This document shows, one piece after another, positions 6,982 through 14,516 of a DNA stretch of 64,000 nucleotides (the stretch's first letter is position 1; the number at the start of each line of letters is the position of its first letter). The notes beneath the pieces are model-generated. The model worked only from the letters and a program-made list of their open reading frames with translations, was not told the origin of the DNA and ran no database searches. Source of the stretch: Pseudomonas marginalis. GTDB lineage: Bacteria > Pseudomonadota > Gammaproteobacteria > Pseudomonadales > Pseudomonadaceae. The position numbers were made by a program, and so were the translations under genes. The stretch lies in NCBI RefSeq assembly GCF_008692035.1, contig NZ_VTFG01000002.1, forward strand, positions 992,001 through 1,056,000, read 5' to 3'.

Positions 6982-8026
6982 CATGAGTATTCAATAGGAC
7001 AGTAGAAACGCCATCCAACATCCTTACCTGTATGTGACCCATATTTCTTGTTACAACACGCCGAGATTTAGCCACCAACAAAAGATTCTCTTCAACTGCG
7101 CGACTCCTAATCGGGGCGCGCACCTTGGGCAAGGAAGTAAAGTACAGCCCAGACGAGTAATCTTTTATCCTCAATATATCTTCCTCACGAGGCAAAGAAG
7201 AACTATTAAAAGTTGTCAATATCGAAATAGGCTTTTCACGAAGCATTGTTTTAACAACAGCATCAGAGTGCCCATTCTGCGATCCGTGATGAGGAACTTT
7301 AAATAAGGCCGCAGTAGTAATTGGTTTCTTTGCGTCTAAAATAACAGCTTCCCACCCCAAAGCGGGATCATTCGAAACTTCTAAGTCAGAACCCAACAAA
7401 ACAGTATCACGACCATTGCAAATGTGTAACGCAATCGCACACAAATTAGGGTGCAATTTATTTGCCAATTTCCTAAATTCTGTTTCAACCTTCAATAAGC
7501 GATCAGCAAATAACAGCCGAGACTGAGCGATCGCCCTGCTTGAAGGGGAAAGAGAATGGACTAAAACATTATTTTTCCTATATAAAACTTGATTTGCACC
7601 CACAAACTCGATGTGCCGATCACCTATAGACTTGATAATCTTAGCTATCTCATAAGTGCTAGGTTTAGCTTTATCTACGAGCACATCACCCAAAGCATGA
7701 GCCAAGGAATAAGAAATTGACTCCTCATGCGTCAATGCGCCAGAAATAAAAATTTCGGCAGCAGAACATGCTTCGATTAAAGCACTAGCTCCTGCTATGT
7801 GATCGTCATGAAAATGAGAGATCACAATTAGCTTTACGCGGTCGGCACTTACTCCCAGCTTAGTCAAATAATCTAAAGCAACAGGAACTTTATTTTCCAC
7901 AGTGCAGGAATCTACCACCATCCACTCATTATCACCCAGGTGAGCGACAATACACTCACCTGTTCCTGGTCCAAATAGGGATACTTCGAGTTCAGCAACT
8001 GCAGGTGGCTGAAAATTAATGGCCAT
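6965..8026 (-). CDS. ComEC/Rec2-type metallo-beta-lactamase-fold protein (cassette gene 3)
   Basis: The 353-residue protein has an MBL fold. The metal motif HxHxDH appears as SHFHDDHIAG (about residue 74), with a later Asp in LLGSDLE (about 215) and the VPHHGSQNGHSD motif typical of ComEC-like nucleases and phosphodiesterases. It has no signal peptide or membrane segment, so it acts in the cytoplasm, probably as a hydrolase of nucleic acid or a nucleotide. It overlaps the gene before it by 11 bases, so the three-gene cassette is one transcript. Its 3' end overlaps int, which suggests that the cassette is phage cargo. Base composition is clearly more AT-rich than the chromosome. Confidence 0.8.
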   Translation of the reverse strand: MAINFQPPAVAELEVSLFGPGTGECIVAHLGDNEWMVVDSCTVENKVPVALDYLTKLGVSADRVKLIVISHFHDDHIAGASALIEACSAAEIFISGALTHEESISYSLAHALGDVLVDKAKPSTYEIAKIIKSIGDRHIEFVGANQVLYRKNNVLVHSLSPSSRAIAQSRLLFADRLLKVETEFRKLANKLHPNLCAIALHICNGRDTVLLGSDLEVSNDPALGWEAVILDAKKPITTAALFKVPHHGSQNGHSDAVVKTMLREKPISILTTFNSSSLPREEDILRIKDYSSGLYFTSLPKVRAPIRSRAVEENLLLVAKSRRVVTRNMGHIQVRMLDGVSTVLLNTHASVAA

Positions 8027-8600
8027 GAATGATTTTGGACAATCCTTTGCTCAAAGTTTTTATATGTTCAATAGTTTCGGCAGACACAGGAGGAAGCCTC
8101 CTAAATCTAAGCTCATACTTATTAACAGCTGGCCCAACCTTACCACTTTTTTCAGAATACTTACGATACTTGCCTATATTCCAGAAAAATACCGCCCCTT
8201 CAGATATCAAGTCCAAATCAGACTCAATAACACTTTCATAGCCGATCACAACTTCTTCATCTGGATTTGACTTGCAAGTCTTATCAGAGATAATAGCAAC
8301 AAACTCTCTCGAGCCCGGAGAGTTTTCGATAACTCGCCCCTCCCAAGTCTGGTTAATTTCAGACCAAACTGAAGTTTTTTTAATAGCGGACTCAGGCGCT
8401 CTGACAACACGCATATCACCCACCTCACGAGCAGAGACAGCACTAGGTACATAGTCAATGGATGAGACATCTTTTCGAAGAGGTTTCACAACATTCAACT
8501 CTCGATAACGTCTCACTCCTACGCTAGCTTCCCTTTTGAGAAAATACTCAAAAGGATCAGCGAGTGCTGTTTCAGGGTTCGACATATTTACCTGGGCCAT
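8016..8600 (-). CDS. Small beta-rich protein of the cassette (gene 2), unknown function
   Basis: The product is 194 residues. The N-terminal 75 are polar and probably flexible. The region from about 95 to 175 is beta-rich (VWSEINQTWEGRVIENSP, then FVAIISDKT, then GAVFFWNIGKY, then ELRFRRLPP). This W-x-G-x-V ... F-x-A ... GA-x-F-W ... FRRLP layout looks like a small beta-barrel. I do not know a function for it. Its ATG at 8600 overlaps the stop of gene 1 (TAATG), and its end overlaps gene 3. Tight coupling suggests that all three proteins are needed in fixed proportion. Confidence 0.7.
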   Translation of the reverse strand: MAQVNMSNPETALADPFEYFLKREASVGVRRYRELNVVKPLRKDVSSIDYVPSAVSAREVGDMRVVRAPESAIKKTSVWSEINQTWEGRVIENSPGSREFVAIISDKTCKSNPDEEVVIGYESVIESDLDLISEGAVFFWNIGKYRKYSEKSGKVGPAVNKYELRFRRLPPVSAETIEHIKTLSKGLSKIIHGH

Positions 8601-9301
8601 TACTTAATCTCCAGCTTCGCTTGTGACAAGAGAGAGAGAATGAGATGTTCATGAAAATCCAACGTCTGCTGCCAGCAAGCAGTAATAATAGCGATCGGAT
8701 CAAAAGCACCAGAACGCCCGGCTTTTTGCTTTACTGAAGAGGAAGACTGCTTAGAATCATAGTGATTATTTATTGAAAATCTAATCGCCTTAGGAGTCTC
8801 CAACCAACCCACTGTAAAGTTATATAGCCCCTGCTCACCCTTAGGTTTCATTATTTGCATCTGAACATTTGCCATTCCGATCCGCTCGGAGTCGGGAATA
8901 GCCTTAAACCAAACATCTTTTGGTGTTATCAAATTACCAACACTATGCCAGTGATCCAAACTATCAAAATGGACATCCGCATACTGATTCAAACCGACAG
9001 CTCGGACCTTACTTTCTTTTAAAGCGGACAAAATACTTAAAGCAAGATCATGAATCCTGTAATCAAAGGAAGGGTGATCCGAACGTAATATCAAAGTAGT
9101 GCATTGGATTTCGACCTGGATGTTAGCAAGAGAAAACTTGGTCAAATCTTTATAGACCAACTCAATTGCCAAGTTTTCATCTATATCCTCTTGAGGAATC
9201 ATTCCCTGTTTGGCAAACCAGTGAGGAGTCATTACCAGCGGGTCAAATTCACCCACTAGCACGATACTCGACTCTCTTTGTTTGACGTCTAACTGCTCCA
9301 T
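8600..9301 (-). CDS. TIGR04255-like protein (cassette gene 1)
   Basis: The 233-residue product begins MEQLDVKQRESSIVLVGEFD. The pattern GEFDPLVMTPHWFAKQGMIP, an IQVEIQCTTLILRSD strand pair and RAVGLNQYADVHF resemble the sporadically distributed TIGR04255 family. Members of that family are often found in mobile islands, but no biochemical role is established to my knowledge. The start is the ATG at 9301. A GTG two codons upstream (9307) is also possible. This is the promoter-proximal gene of the cassette. The link to TIGR04255 is by eye and should be treated as tentative. Confidence 0.65.
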   Translation of the reverse strand: MEQLDVKQRESSIVLVGEFDPLVMTPHWFAKQGMIPQEDIDENLAIELVYKDLTKFSLANIQVEIQCTTLILRSDHPSFDYRIHDLALSILSALKESKVRAVGLNQYADVHFDSLDHWHSVGNLITPKDVWFKAIPDSERIGMANVQMQIMKPKGEQGLYNFTVGWLETPKAIRFSINNHYDSKQSSSSVKQKAGRSGAFDPIAIITACWQQTLDFHEHLILSLLSQAKLEIK

Positions 9302-9695
9302 TTCCACGTATCCAAAAGGGGATTGATAAAATTCGGATCACTCCGACCCGCGACACTCATCCTTCGACGACGACACCTAAAATCGACCACAACCATATCG
9401 AGAGTCCATCCTCATTGGCTTTTATGGTCTATCGCCCCTGTCACCAGACACGGAGAAGCCGCCCGAAATCAGGCTAGCGTGGGACTCTAGCACGCCCCAA
9501 TTGATATCAATGGGCCATCATCGGAAAATATTATCCTATTACCGAAAGCCTTTTCAATCAGAACAAGCAACCTTGATTACATCCCCGTCTTTTTCCAATG
9601 TTACCCTAGCTTAGAATTTCGTTCGGGGCTCAATCCATGCTTAATAAAGCCCCATTTTTGCCCCAGCCACTTCATAGATTCCTTCTAACATACTG
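9302..9695. other. Junction between the accessory cassette and mutS
   Basis: No gene is supported here. The stretch must hold the cassette's leftward promoter, the mutS promoter and possibly the right attachment site of the prophage. I could not pick out a direct repeat, because the left junction is outside the window. Composition shifts from AT-rich to chromosomal across it. Confidence 0.6.
9625..9659 (+). terminator. Terminator-like hairpin upstream of mutS
   Basis: GGGGCT at 9625-9630 pairs with AGCCCC at 9648-9653 and is followed by ATTTTT. The loop is long (17 bases). It would insulate mutS from rightward transcription out of the prophage. Confidence 0.45.
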
Positions 9696-12287
9696 ATGAA
9701 TAAAGCAATTTCAGATCTGTCCTCCCACACCCCGATGATGCAGCAGTACTGGCGCCTGAAAAACCAGCACCCTGATCAATTGATGTTCTATCGCATGGGC
9801 GACTTCTACGAGATCTTCTATGAAGACGCGAAGAAGGCCGCCAAGTTGCTGGACATCACCTTGACCGCGCGCGGGCAGTCGGCGGGGCAGTCGATTCCGA
9901 TGTGCGGGATCCCTTATCACTCGCTGGAGGGTTACCTGGTCAAGCTGGTGAAGCTGGGCGAATCGGTGGTGATCTGCGAGCAGATCGGCGATCCGGCCAC
10001 CAGCAAGGGCCCGGTGGAACGCCAGGTGGTGCGCATTATTACGCCGGGGACGGTGAGCGATGAGGCGCTGCTGGATGAGCGTCGCGATAACCTGATCGCC
10101 GCGGTGCTGGGCGATGAGCGCTTGTTCGGGCTTTCGGTACTGGACATCACCAGCGGCAATTTCAGCGTGCTGGAGATCAAGGGCTGGGAAAACCTGCTGG
10201 CGGAGCTGGAGCGCATCAACCCGGTGGAGCTGTTGATCCCGGATGATTGGCCCAAAGACCTGCCAGCGGAAAAACGCCGTGGGACCAAGCGTCGTGCGCC
10301 GTGGGATTTCGAGCGTGACTCGGCACTGAAAAGTCTATGCCAGCAGTTCTCGGTGCAGGACCTTAAAGGCTTCGGTTGCGAAACCCTGACCCTGGCCATC
10401 GGCGCTGCGGGTTGCCTGCTCAGCTATGCCAAGGAAACCCAACGCACCGCCCTGCCGCATTTGCGCAGCCTGCGCCACGAGCGCCTGGACGATACCGTGG
10501 TGCTCGATGGTGCGAGCCGTCGCAACCTGGAACTGGACACCAACCTGTCCGGCGGGCGCGATAACACCCTGCAATCGGTGGTCGACCGCTGCCAAACCGC
10601 CATGGGCAGCCGTCTGCTGACCCGCTGGTTGAACCGTCCGTTGCGGGATTTGACGGTGCTCCAGGCGCGCCAGACGTCGATTACCTGCCTGCTGGACGGC
10701 TATCGCTTTGAAAAGCTGCAGCCGCAGCTGAAGGAAATCGGCGACATCGAGCGCATCCTGGCGCGGATCGGCCTGCGCAATGCGCGGCCCCGTGACCTGG
10801 CGCGTCTGCGCGATGCCCTCAGCGCCCTGCCGCAACTGCAAGTGGCAATGACCGAACTGGATACGCCGCACCTGCAACAGCTCGCCGTAACGGCCGGTAC
10901 CTACCCGGAACTGGCAGCGCTGTTGGAAAAGGCCATTATCGACAACCCGCCGGCGATCATCCGTGACGGCGGCGTACTCAAGACCGGCTACGACAGCGAA
11001 CTGGACGAACTGCAGTCCCTGAGCGAAAACGCCGGGCAGTTCCTGATCGACCTGGAAGCCCGCGAAAAAGCCCGCACCGGCCTGGCCAACCTGAAAGTGG
11101 GCTACAACCGCGTGCATGGCTACTTTATCGAGTTGCCGAGCAAGCAGGCCGAGTCGGCGCCCATCGACTATCAACGCCGCCAGACACTCAAGGGAGCCGA
11201 GCGTTTTATCACCCCGGAGCTGAAGGCGTTTGAAGACAAGGCGCTGTCGGCCAAGAGCCGTGCCCTGGCCCGGGAAAAGATGCTCTACGAGGCGTTGCTG
11301 GAAGACTTGATCAGCCAGTTGGCGCCGCTGCAGGACACCGCCGCCGCCCTGGCGGAGCTGGATGTGCTGAGCAACCTCGCCGAACGGGCGCTGAATCTCG
11401 ACCTGAACTGCCCGCGGTTCGTCAGCGAGCCGTGCATGCGCATCGTGCAGGGGCGCCACCCGGTGGTGGAACAGGTGCTGACCACGCCGTTCGTCGCCAA
11501 CGACCTGTCGCTGGACGACGATACGCGCATGTTGGTGATCACCGGTCCGAACATGGGTGGTAAATCCACCTACATGCGTCAAACCGCGTTGATCGTACTG
11601 CTGGCGCATATCGGCAGTTTTGTGCCGGCAGCCAGTTGCGAGCTGTCCCTGGTGGATCGTATCTTCACCCGGATCGGCTCCAGCGATGACCTGGCCGGTG
11701 GCCGTTCGACCTTTATGGTGGAAATGAGCGAGACCGCCAATATCCTGCACAACGCCACCGAGCGCAGCCTGGTGCTGATGGACGAAGTGGGTCGCGGCAC
11801 CAGTACATTTGATGGCCTGTCCCTGGCGTGGGCGGCGGCCGAGCGATTGGCGCATCTGCGTGCCTATACGCTATTTGCCACCCACTACTTCGAACTGACG
11901 GTGCTGCCGGAAAGCGAGCCGCTGGTGGCCAACGTGCATCTGAATGCCACCGAGCACAACGAGCGCATCGTATTCCTGCACCACGTGCTGCCAGGGCCGG
12001 CCAGCCAGAGTTACGGCCTGGCCGTGGCGCAATTGGCCGGCGTGCCGAACGACGTGATCACCCGTGCCCGCGAGCACCTCAGCCGCCTGGAAACCACGGC
12101 CCTGCCCCATGAAACCGTGGTGGCCAGCCCGGCCAAGGCCAGCCGCAAACCTGCTGCGCCGCACCAGAGCGATATGTTCGCCAGCCTGCCCCATCCGGTG
12201 CTGGATGAACTGGCAAAGCTTGACCTGGACGACTTGACGCCGCGAAAAGCGCTGGAAATGTTATATGCACTGAAGACTCGGATATAA
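9696..12287 (+). CDS. mutS: DNA mismatch repair protein MutS
   Basis: This 863-residue protein recognises base mismatches and small loops and recruits MutL. The mismatch-reading motif is GDFYEIF near residue 35 (the conserved Phe-x-Glu). The lever and clamp regions follow. The ATPase domain has Walker A GPNMGGKSTYM at about 617 and Walker B LVLMDEVGRGTSTFDG at about 690. The C-terminal tail (about 800-863) carries the tetramer segment ending LDDLTPRKALEMLYALK. The length is normal. The start is MNKAISDLSSHTPMM. No clear ribosome site precedes it. The gene appears intact, so the adjacent prophage has not disrupted mismatch repair. Confidence 0.98.
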   Translation: MNKAISDLSSHTPMMQQYWRLKNQHPDQLMFYRMGDFYEIFYEDAKKAAKLLDITLTARGQSAGQSIPMCGIPYHSLEGYLVKLVKLGESVVICEQIGDPATSKGPVERQVVRIITPGTVSDEALLDERRDNLIAAVLGDERLFGLSVLDITSGNFSVLEIKGWENLLAELERINPVELLIPDDWPKDLPAEKRRGTKRRAPWDFERDSALKSLCQQFSVQDLKGFGCETLTLAIGAAGCLLSYAKETQRTALPHLRSLRHERLDDTVVLDGASRRNLELDTNLSGGRDNTLQSVVDRCQTAMGSRLLTRWLNRPLRDLTVLQARQTSITCLLDGYRFEKLQPQLKEIGDIERILARIGLRNARPRDLARLRDALSALPQLQVAMTELDTPHLQQLAVTAGTYPELAALLEKAIIDNPPAIIRDGGVLKTGYDSELDELQSLSENAGQFLIDLEAREKARTGLANLKVGYNRVHGYFIELPSKQAESAPIDYQRRQTLKGAERFITPELKAFEDKALSAKSRALAREKMLYEALLEDLISQLAPLQDTAAALAELDVLSNLAERALNLDLNCPRFVSEPCMRIVQGRHPVVEQVLTTPFVANDLSLDDDTRMLVITGPNMGGKSTYMRQTALIVLLAHIGSFVPAASCELSLVDRIFTRIGSSDDLAGGRSTFMVEMSETANILHNATERSLVLMDEVGRGTSTFDGLSLAWAAAERLAHLRAYTLFATHYFELTVLPESEPLVANVHLNATEHNERIVFLHHVLPGPASQSYGLAVAQLAGVPNDVITRAREHLSRLETTALPHETVVASPAKASRKPAAPHQSDMFASLPHPVLDELAKLDLDDLTPRKALEMLYALKTRI

Positions 12288-12429
12288 CGCTCACGCTTGC
12301 AAGCTGATAGACTCTCGCGCGGTTTGGGATGCTGCTGGCTCTTAGCCTGGCCTGCAGACTATCGCTCCCGAACCTCGCGAGCCCTACCACAAAGGGTTTC
12401 GCTGCCGCCGCCTGAGGAGAGAATTAGAA

Positions 12430-12753
12430 ATGACCTTCGTCGTCACCGACAACTGCATCAAGTGCAAGTACACCGACTGCGTAGAAGTGTGTCCGGTGGA
12501 CTGCTTCTACGAAGGCCCGAACTTCCTGGTCATCCACCCGGACGAGTGCATTGACTGCGCCCTGTGTGAACCTGAATGCCCGGCCGTCGCCATTTTCTCC
12601 GAGGACGAAGTCCCGGCGGGCATGGAACAGTTCATTCAGTTGAACGTTGAATTGGCTGAAATCTGGCCAAACATCACCGAGAAGAAAGACTCGTTGCCGG
12701 ATGCCGCCGAATGGGATGGCAAACCCAACAAGATTGAGCAACTAGAGCGCTAA
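12430..12753 (+). CDS. fdxA: 7Fe ferredoxin FdxA
   Basis: This 107-residue ferredoxin carries one [3Fe-4S] and one [4Fe-4S] cluster. Cysteines are at 9, 12, 17, 21 and 25, then 40, 43, 46 and 50, matching the seven-iron Azotobacter-type pattern with an extra cysteine. The C-terminal half (from about 60) is the usual non-cluster extension. A GAGGAGAG site lies before the ATG. It follows mutS directly, as in other pseudomonads, and ends at a strong terminator convergent with rsmZ. It is a soluble electron carrier whose partner is not evident from the context. Confidence 0.95.
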   Translation: MTFVVTDNCIKCKYTDCVEVCPVDCFYEGPNFLVIHPDECIDCALCEPECPAVAIFSEDEVPAGMEQFIQLNVELAEIWPNITEKKDSLPDAAEWDGKPNKIEQLER

Positions 12754-12769
12754 AAGCGCCGCTGCCCAA

Positions 12770-12799
12770 CAAAAAAAGGCCCTTCAAGGGCCTTTTTTG
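12770..12799 (+). terminator. fdxA terminator
   Basis: A run of A residues, the stem GGCCCTT/AAGGGCC and a T-run (TTTTTT) form a rho-independent terminator that could work in both directions. Confidence 0.85.
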
Positions 12800-12832
12800 C
12801 GTTCCGGGGAACGCATTCACTTTTCTATAGAC

Positions 12833-12964
12833 GAAAAAAGGGGCGGTATGACCCGCCCACATTTTTTCCCTAGTCCCTGTGTTCCTTTTCATCATCCTGA
12901 TGAATCGCATCCTGCGACGTTCCTTCAACCATCGTTCCTTGATGGCTGTGTCAATCCGTGGACA
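12833..12964 (-). ncRNA. rsmZ: RsmZ regulatory small RNA
   Basis: Read leftward, this stretch of about 132 bases starts TGTCCACGGATTGACACAGC and has the RsmZ build. Repeated GGA motifs occur in or beside hairpin loops (AAGGAACG twice, CAGGATGCG, CAGGATGATG, AAGGAACAC). A GC-rich terminator hairpin (GGGCGG/CCGCCC, 12841-12858) and a T-run end it. RsmZ binds and sequesters the translational repressors RsmA/RsmE and so relays the GacS/GacA signal. Position beside fdxA matches other pseudomonads. The 5' end is placed 8 bases after the -10 box and is approximate. Confidence 0.92.
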
Positions 12965-12972
12965 CAGGGCTG

Positions 12973-13000
12973 ATGTTAGAGAGTTCCAAGGGAAGTTCAA
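12973..13000 (-). promoter_or_regulatory. rsmZ core promoter
   Basis: On the lower strand, TTGAAC (12995-13000) and TAACAT (12973-12978) are spaced 16 bases apart. They precede the inferred 5' end of RsmZ by 8 bases. Confidence 0.7.
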
Positions 13001-13041
13001 CGGGATCCAAACCGGGCACTGACAGGCTCCAGCCCCCAGAC

Positions 13042-13064
13042 AAAGATAATTAATTGTTATCTTT
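13042..13064. repeat. Inverted repeat between GacA box and rsmZ promoter
   Basis: AAAGATAA at 13042-13049 and TTATCTTT at 13057-13064 form a perfect 8-base inverted repeat with a 7-base AT spacer. It lies about 80-100 bases before the rsmZ start. It is a candidate site for a second regulator or nucleoid protein. Confidence 0.5.
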
Positions 13065-13136
13065 CAAATAGATAGAAAACTCCTTCAAAGATTCGAGACG
13101 CACACACCCAGCAAAAAAACCAAACACTTACGAGAA

Positions 13137-13154
13137 AGTAAGCGAATGCTTACG
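13137..13154. promoter_or_regulatory. GacA-binding upstream activating site for rsmZ
   Basis: AGTAAGCGAATGCTTACG matches the known GacA box TGTAAG-N6-CTTACA in ten of its twelve fixed bases. It lies about 175-190 bases upstream of the RsmZ start, the distance known for other fluorescent pseudomonads. Confidence 0.82.
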
Positions 13155-13206
13155 CGCGCCATTGCGTAAAAGCGTAAAAGAACCCCATTGACCGATCTCC
13201 AGGCAA

Positions 13207-13230
13207 GAAAAAGCCCCGACAAGTCGAGGC
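13207..13230 (-). terminator. mrp terminator
   Basis: On the lower strand, GCCTCGAC pairs with GTCGGGGC (one G-T pair) and is followed by TTTTTC. It lies just past the mrp stop codon. Confidence 0.75.
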
Positions 13231-13249
13231 TTCTTGTCCTTCAGCGAGT

Positions 13250-14344
13250 TCAGTCGTCGCTGACGGTAATGGTCGGCATTGCCGGGGCCGCCGCTTCCTG
13301 CAGGACGATCCGTGCGCCCACATGGCGAGCCAATTCCTGGTAGATCATGGCGATCTGGCCATCGGGCTCTGCCGCTACGGTGGGCTTGCCGCCGTCGGCC
13401 TGTTCACGAATGCCCATCGACAATGGCAACGAGGCCAGTAGTTCAACGCCGTACTGGGTCGCCAGCTTCTCGCCACCGCCTTCACCAAACAGATGCTCTG
13501 CGTGGCCGCAGTTGGAGCAGATGTGCACCGCCATGTTTTCCACCACACCCAACACCGGAATGTTGACCTTGCGGAACATCTCCACGCCCTTCCTGGCGTC
13601 CAGCAAGGCCAGGTCCTGGGGCGTGGTCACGATCACCGAGCCCGCCACCGGGACTTTCTGTGCCAGGGTCAGCTGGATATCGCCGGTGCCTGGCGGCATG
13701 TCGATCACCAGGTAATCCAGGTCGCCCCAGGCGGTCTGGGTGACCAACTGCAGCAACGCGCCGGAGACCATCGGCCCGCGCCACACCATCGGCGTGTTGT
13801 CATCGGTCAGGAACGCCATGGACATGACCTCCACGCCCATGGACTCGATCGGCACGAACCACTTCTGGTCCTTGACCTTCGGCCGCGTGCCTTCGGCGAT
13901 GCCGAACATCACGCCCTGGCTCGGGCCGTAGATATCGGCGTCGAGAATACCCACGCGCGCGCCTTCACGGGCCAGGGCCAGGGCCAGGTTGGCTGCGGTG
14001 GTGGATTTGCCCACGCCGCCCTTGCCGGAAGCGACTGCCACCACGTTCTTGACGTTGGCCAGGCCCGGGATCTGCGCCTGGGCCTTGTGCGGGGCGATCA
14101 CGCACTGGATGTCGACCTTGGCGGCACGCACGCCGTCGAGGCCCTCGATGGCCATTTGCAGCATCTGCGCCCAACCGCTCTTGAACAGGCCGGCGGCATA
14201 ACCCAACTCCAGTTGGACCGAGACCTGGTCACCCTGGACCTCGATGGCACGTACACAGCCGGCGCTGACCGGATCCTGGTTCAAATAGGGGTCGGTGTAC
14301 TGGCGAAGAACGGCTTCCACCGCTGCGCGATTGACGGCGCTCAT
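13250..14344 (-). CDS. apbC: Iron-sulfur cluster carrier ATPase Mrp/ApbC
   Basis: This 364-residue P-loop NTPase of the Mrp/NBP35 family carries and transfers Fe-S clusters. The N-terminal 85 residues form a MIP18-like (DUF59) domain. The deviant Walker A is GKGGVGKST at residues 107-115. The cluster-binding CxxC is in HICSNCGH near 275. I use the ATG at 14344, which has GGGAG seven bases upstream, rather than a TTG two codons earlier. It is divergent from metG, a pairing conserved in Pseudomonas. Confidence 0.95.
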   Translation of the reverse strand: MSAVNRAAVEAVLRQYTDPYLNQDPVSAGCVRAIEVQGDQVSVQLELGYAAGLFKSGWAQMLQMAIEGLDGVRAAKVDIQCVIAPHKAQAQIPGLANVKNVVAVASGKGGVGKSTTAANLALALAREGARVGILDADIYGPSQGVMFGIAEGTRPKVKDQKWFVPIESMGVEVMSMAFLTDDNTPMVWRGPMVSGALLQLVTQTAWGDLDYLVIDMPPGTGDIQLTLAQKVPVAGSVIVTTPQDLALLDARKGVEMFRKVNIPVLGVVENMAVHICSNCGHAEHLFGEGGGEKLATQYGVELLASLPLSMGIREQADGGKPTVAAEPDGQIAMIYQELARHVGARIVLQEAAAPAMPTITVSDD

Positions 14345-14516
14345 GGGCAACTCCCGAAAAAAGACTGACTGAAACAGGCGGCTATCCTAACCGTTCCAGC
14401 CGCGTTACGGCATGCTTTCGCAGGTGCGGAAGATTCTGAAACAGCACCACGGGGTGAAATAAATTTCCCGGCGCTTTATAGTGGCCGACCTCCGTTTCAT
14501 CAAGTAGCCGAGCCCC

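Noticed and set aside
9302..9695. A tRNA or attachment core before mutS
   Set aside because: No cloverleaf could be folded by eye, and the matching left att copy is outside the window, so no site is claimed.
10335..11855. Long leftward reading frame (506 codons) opposite mutS
   Set aside because: It is antisense to a strongly conserved gene and has no recognisable domains. Long empty antisense frames are common in GC-rich genes.
12674..13000. 108-codon leftward frame across the fdxA-mrp gap
   Set aside because: It coincides with the RsmZ RNA, its terminator and the fdxA terminator, which explain the sequence better.
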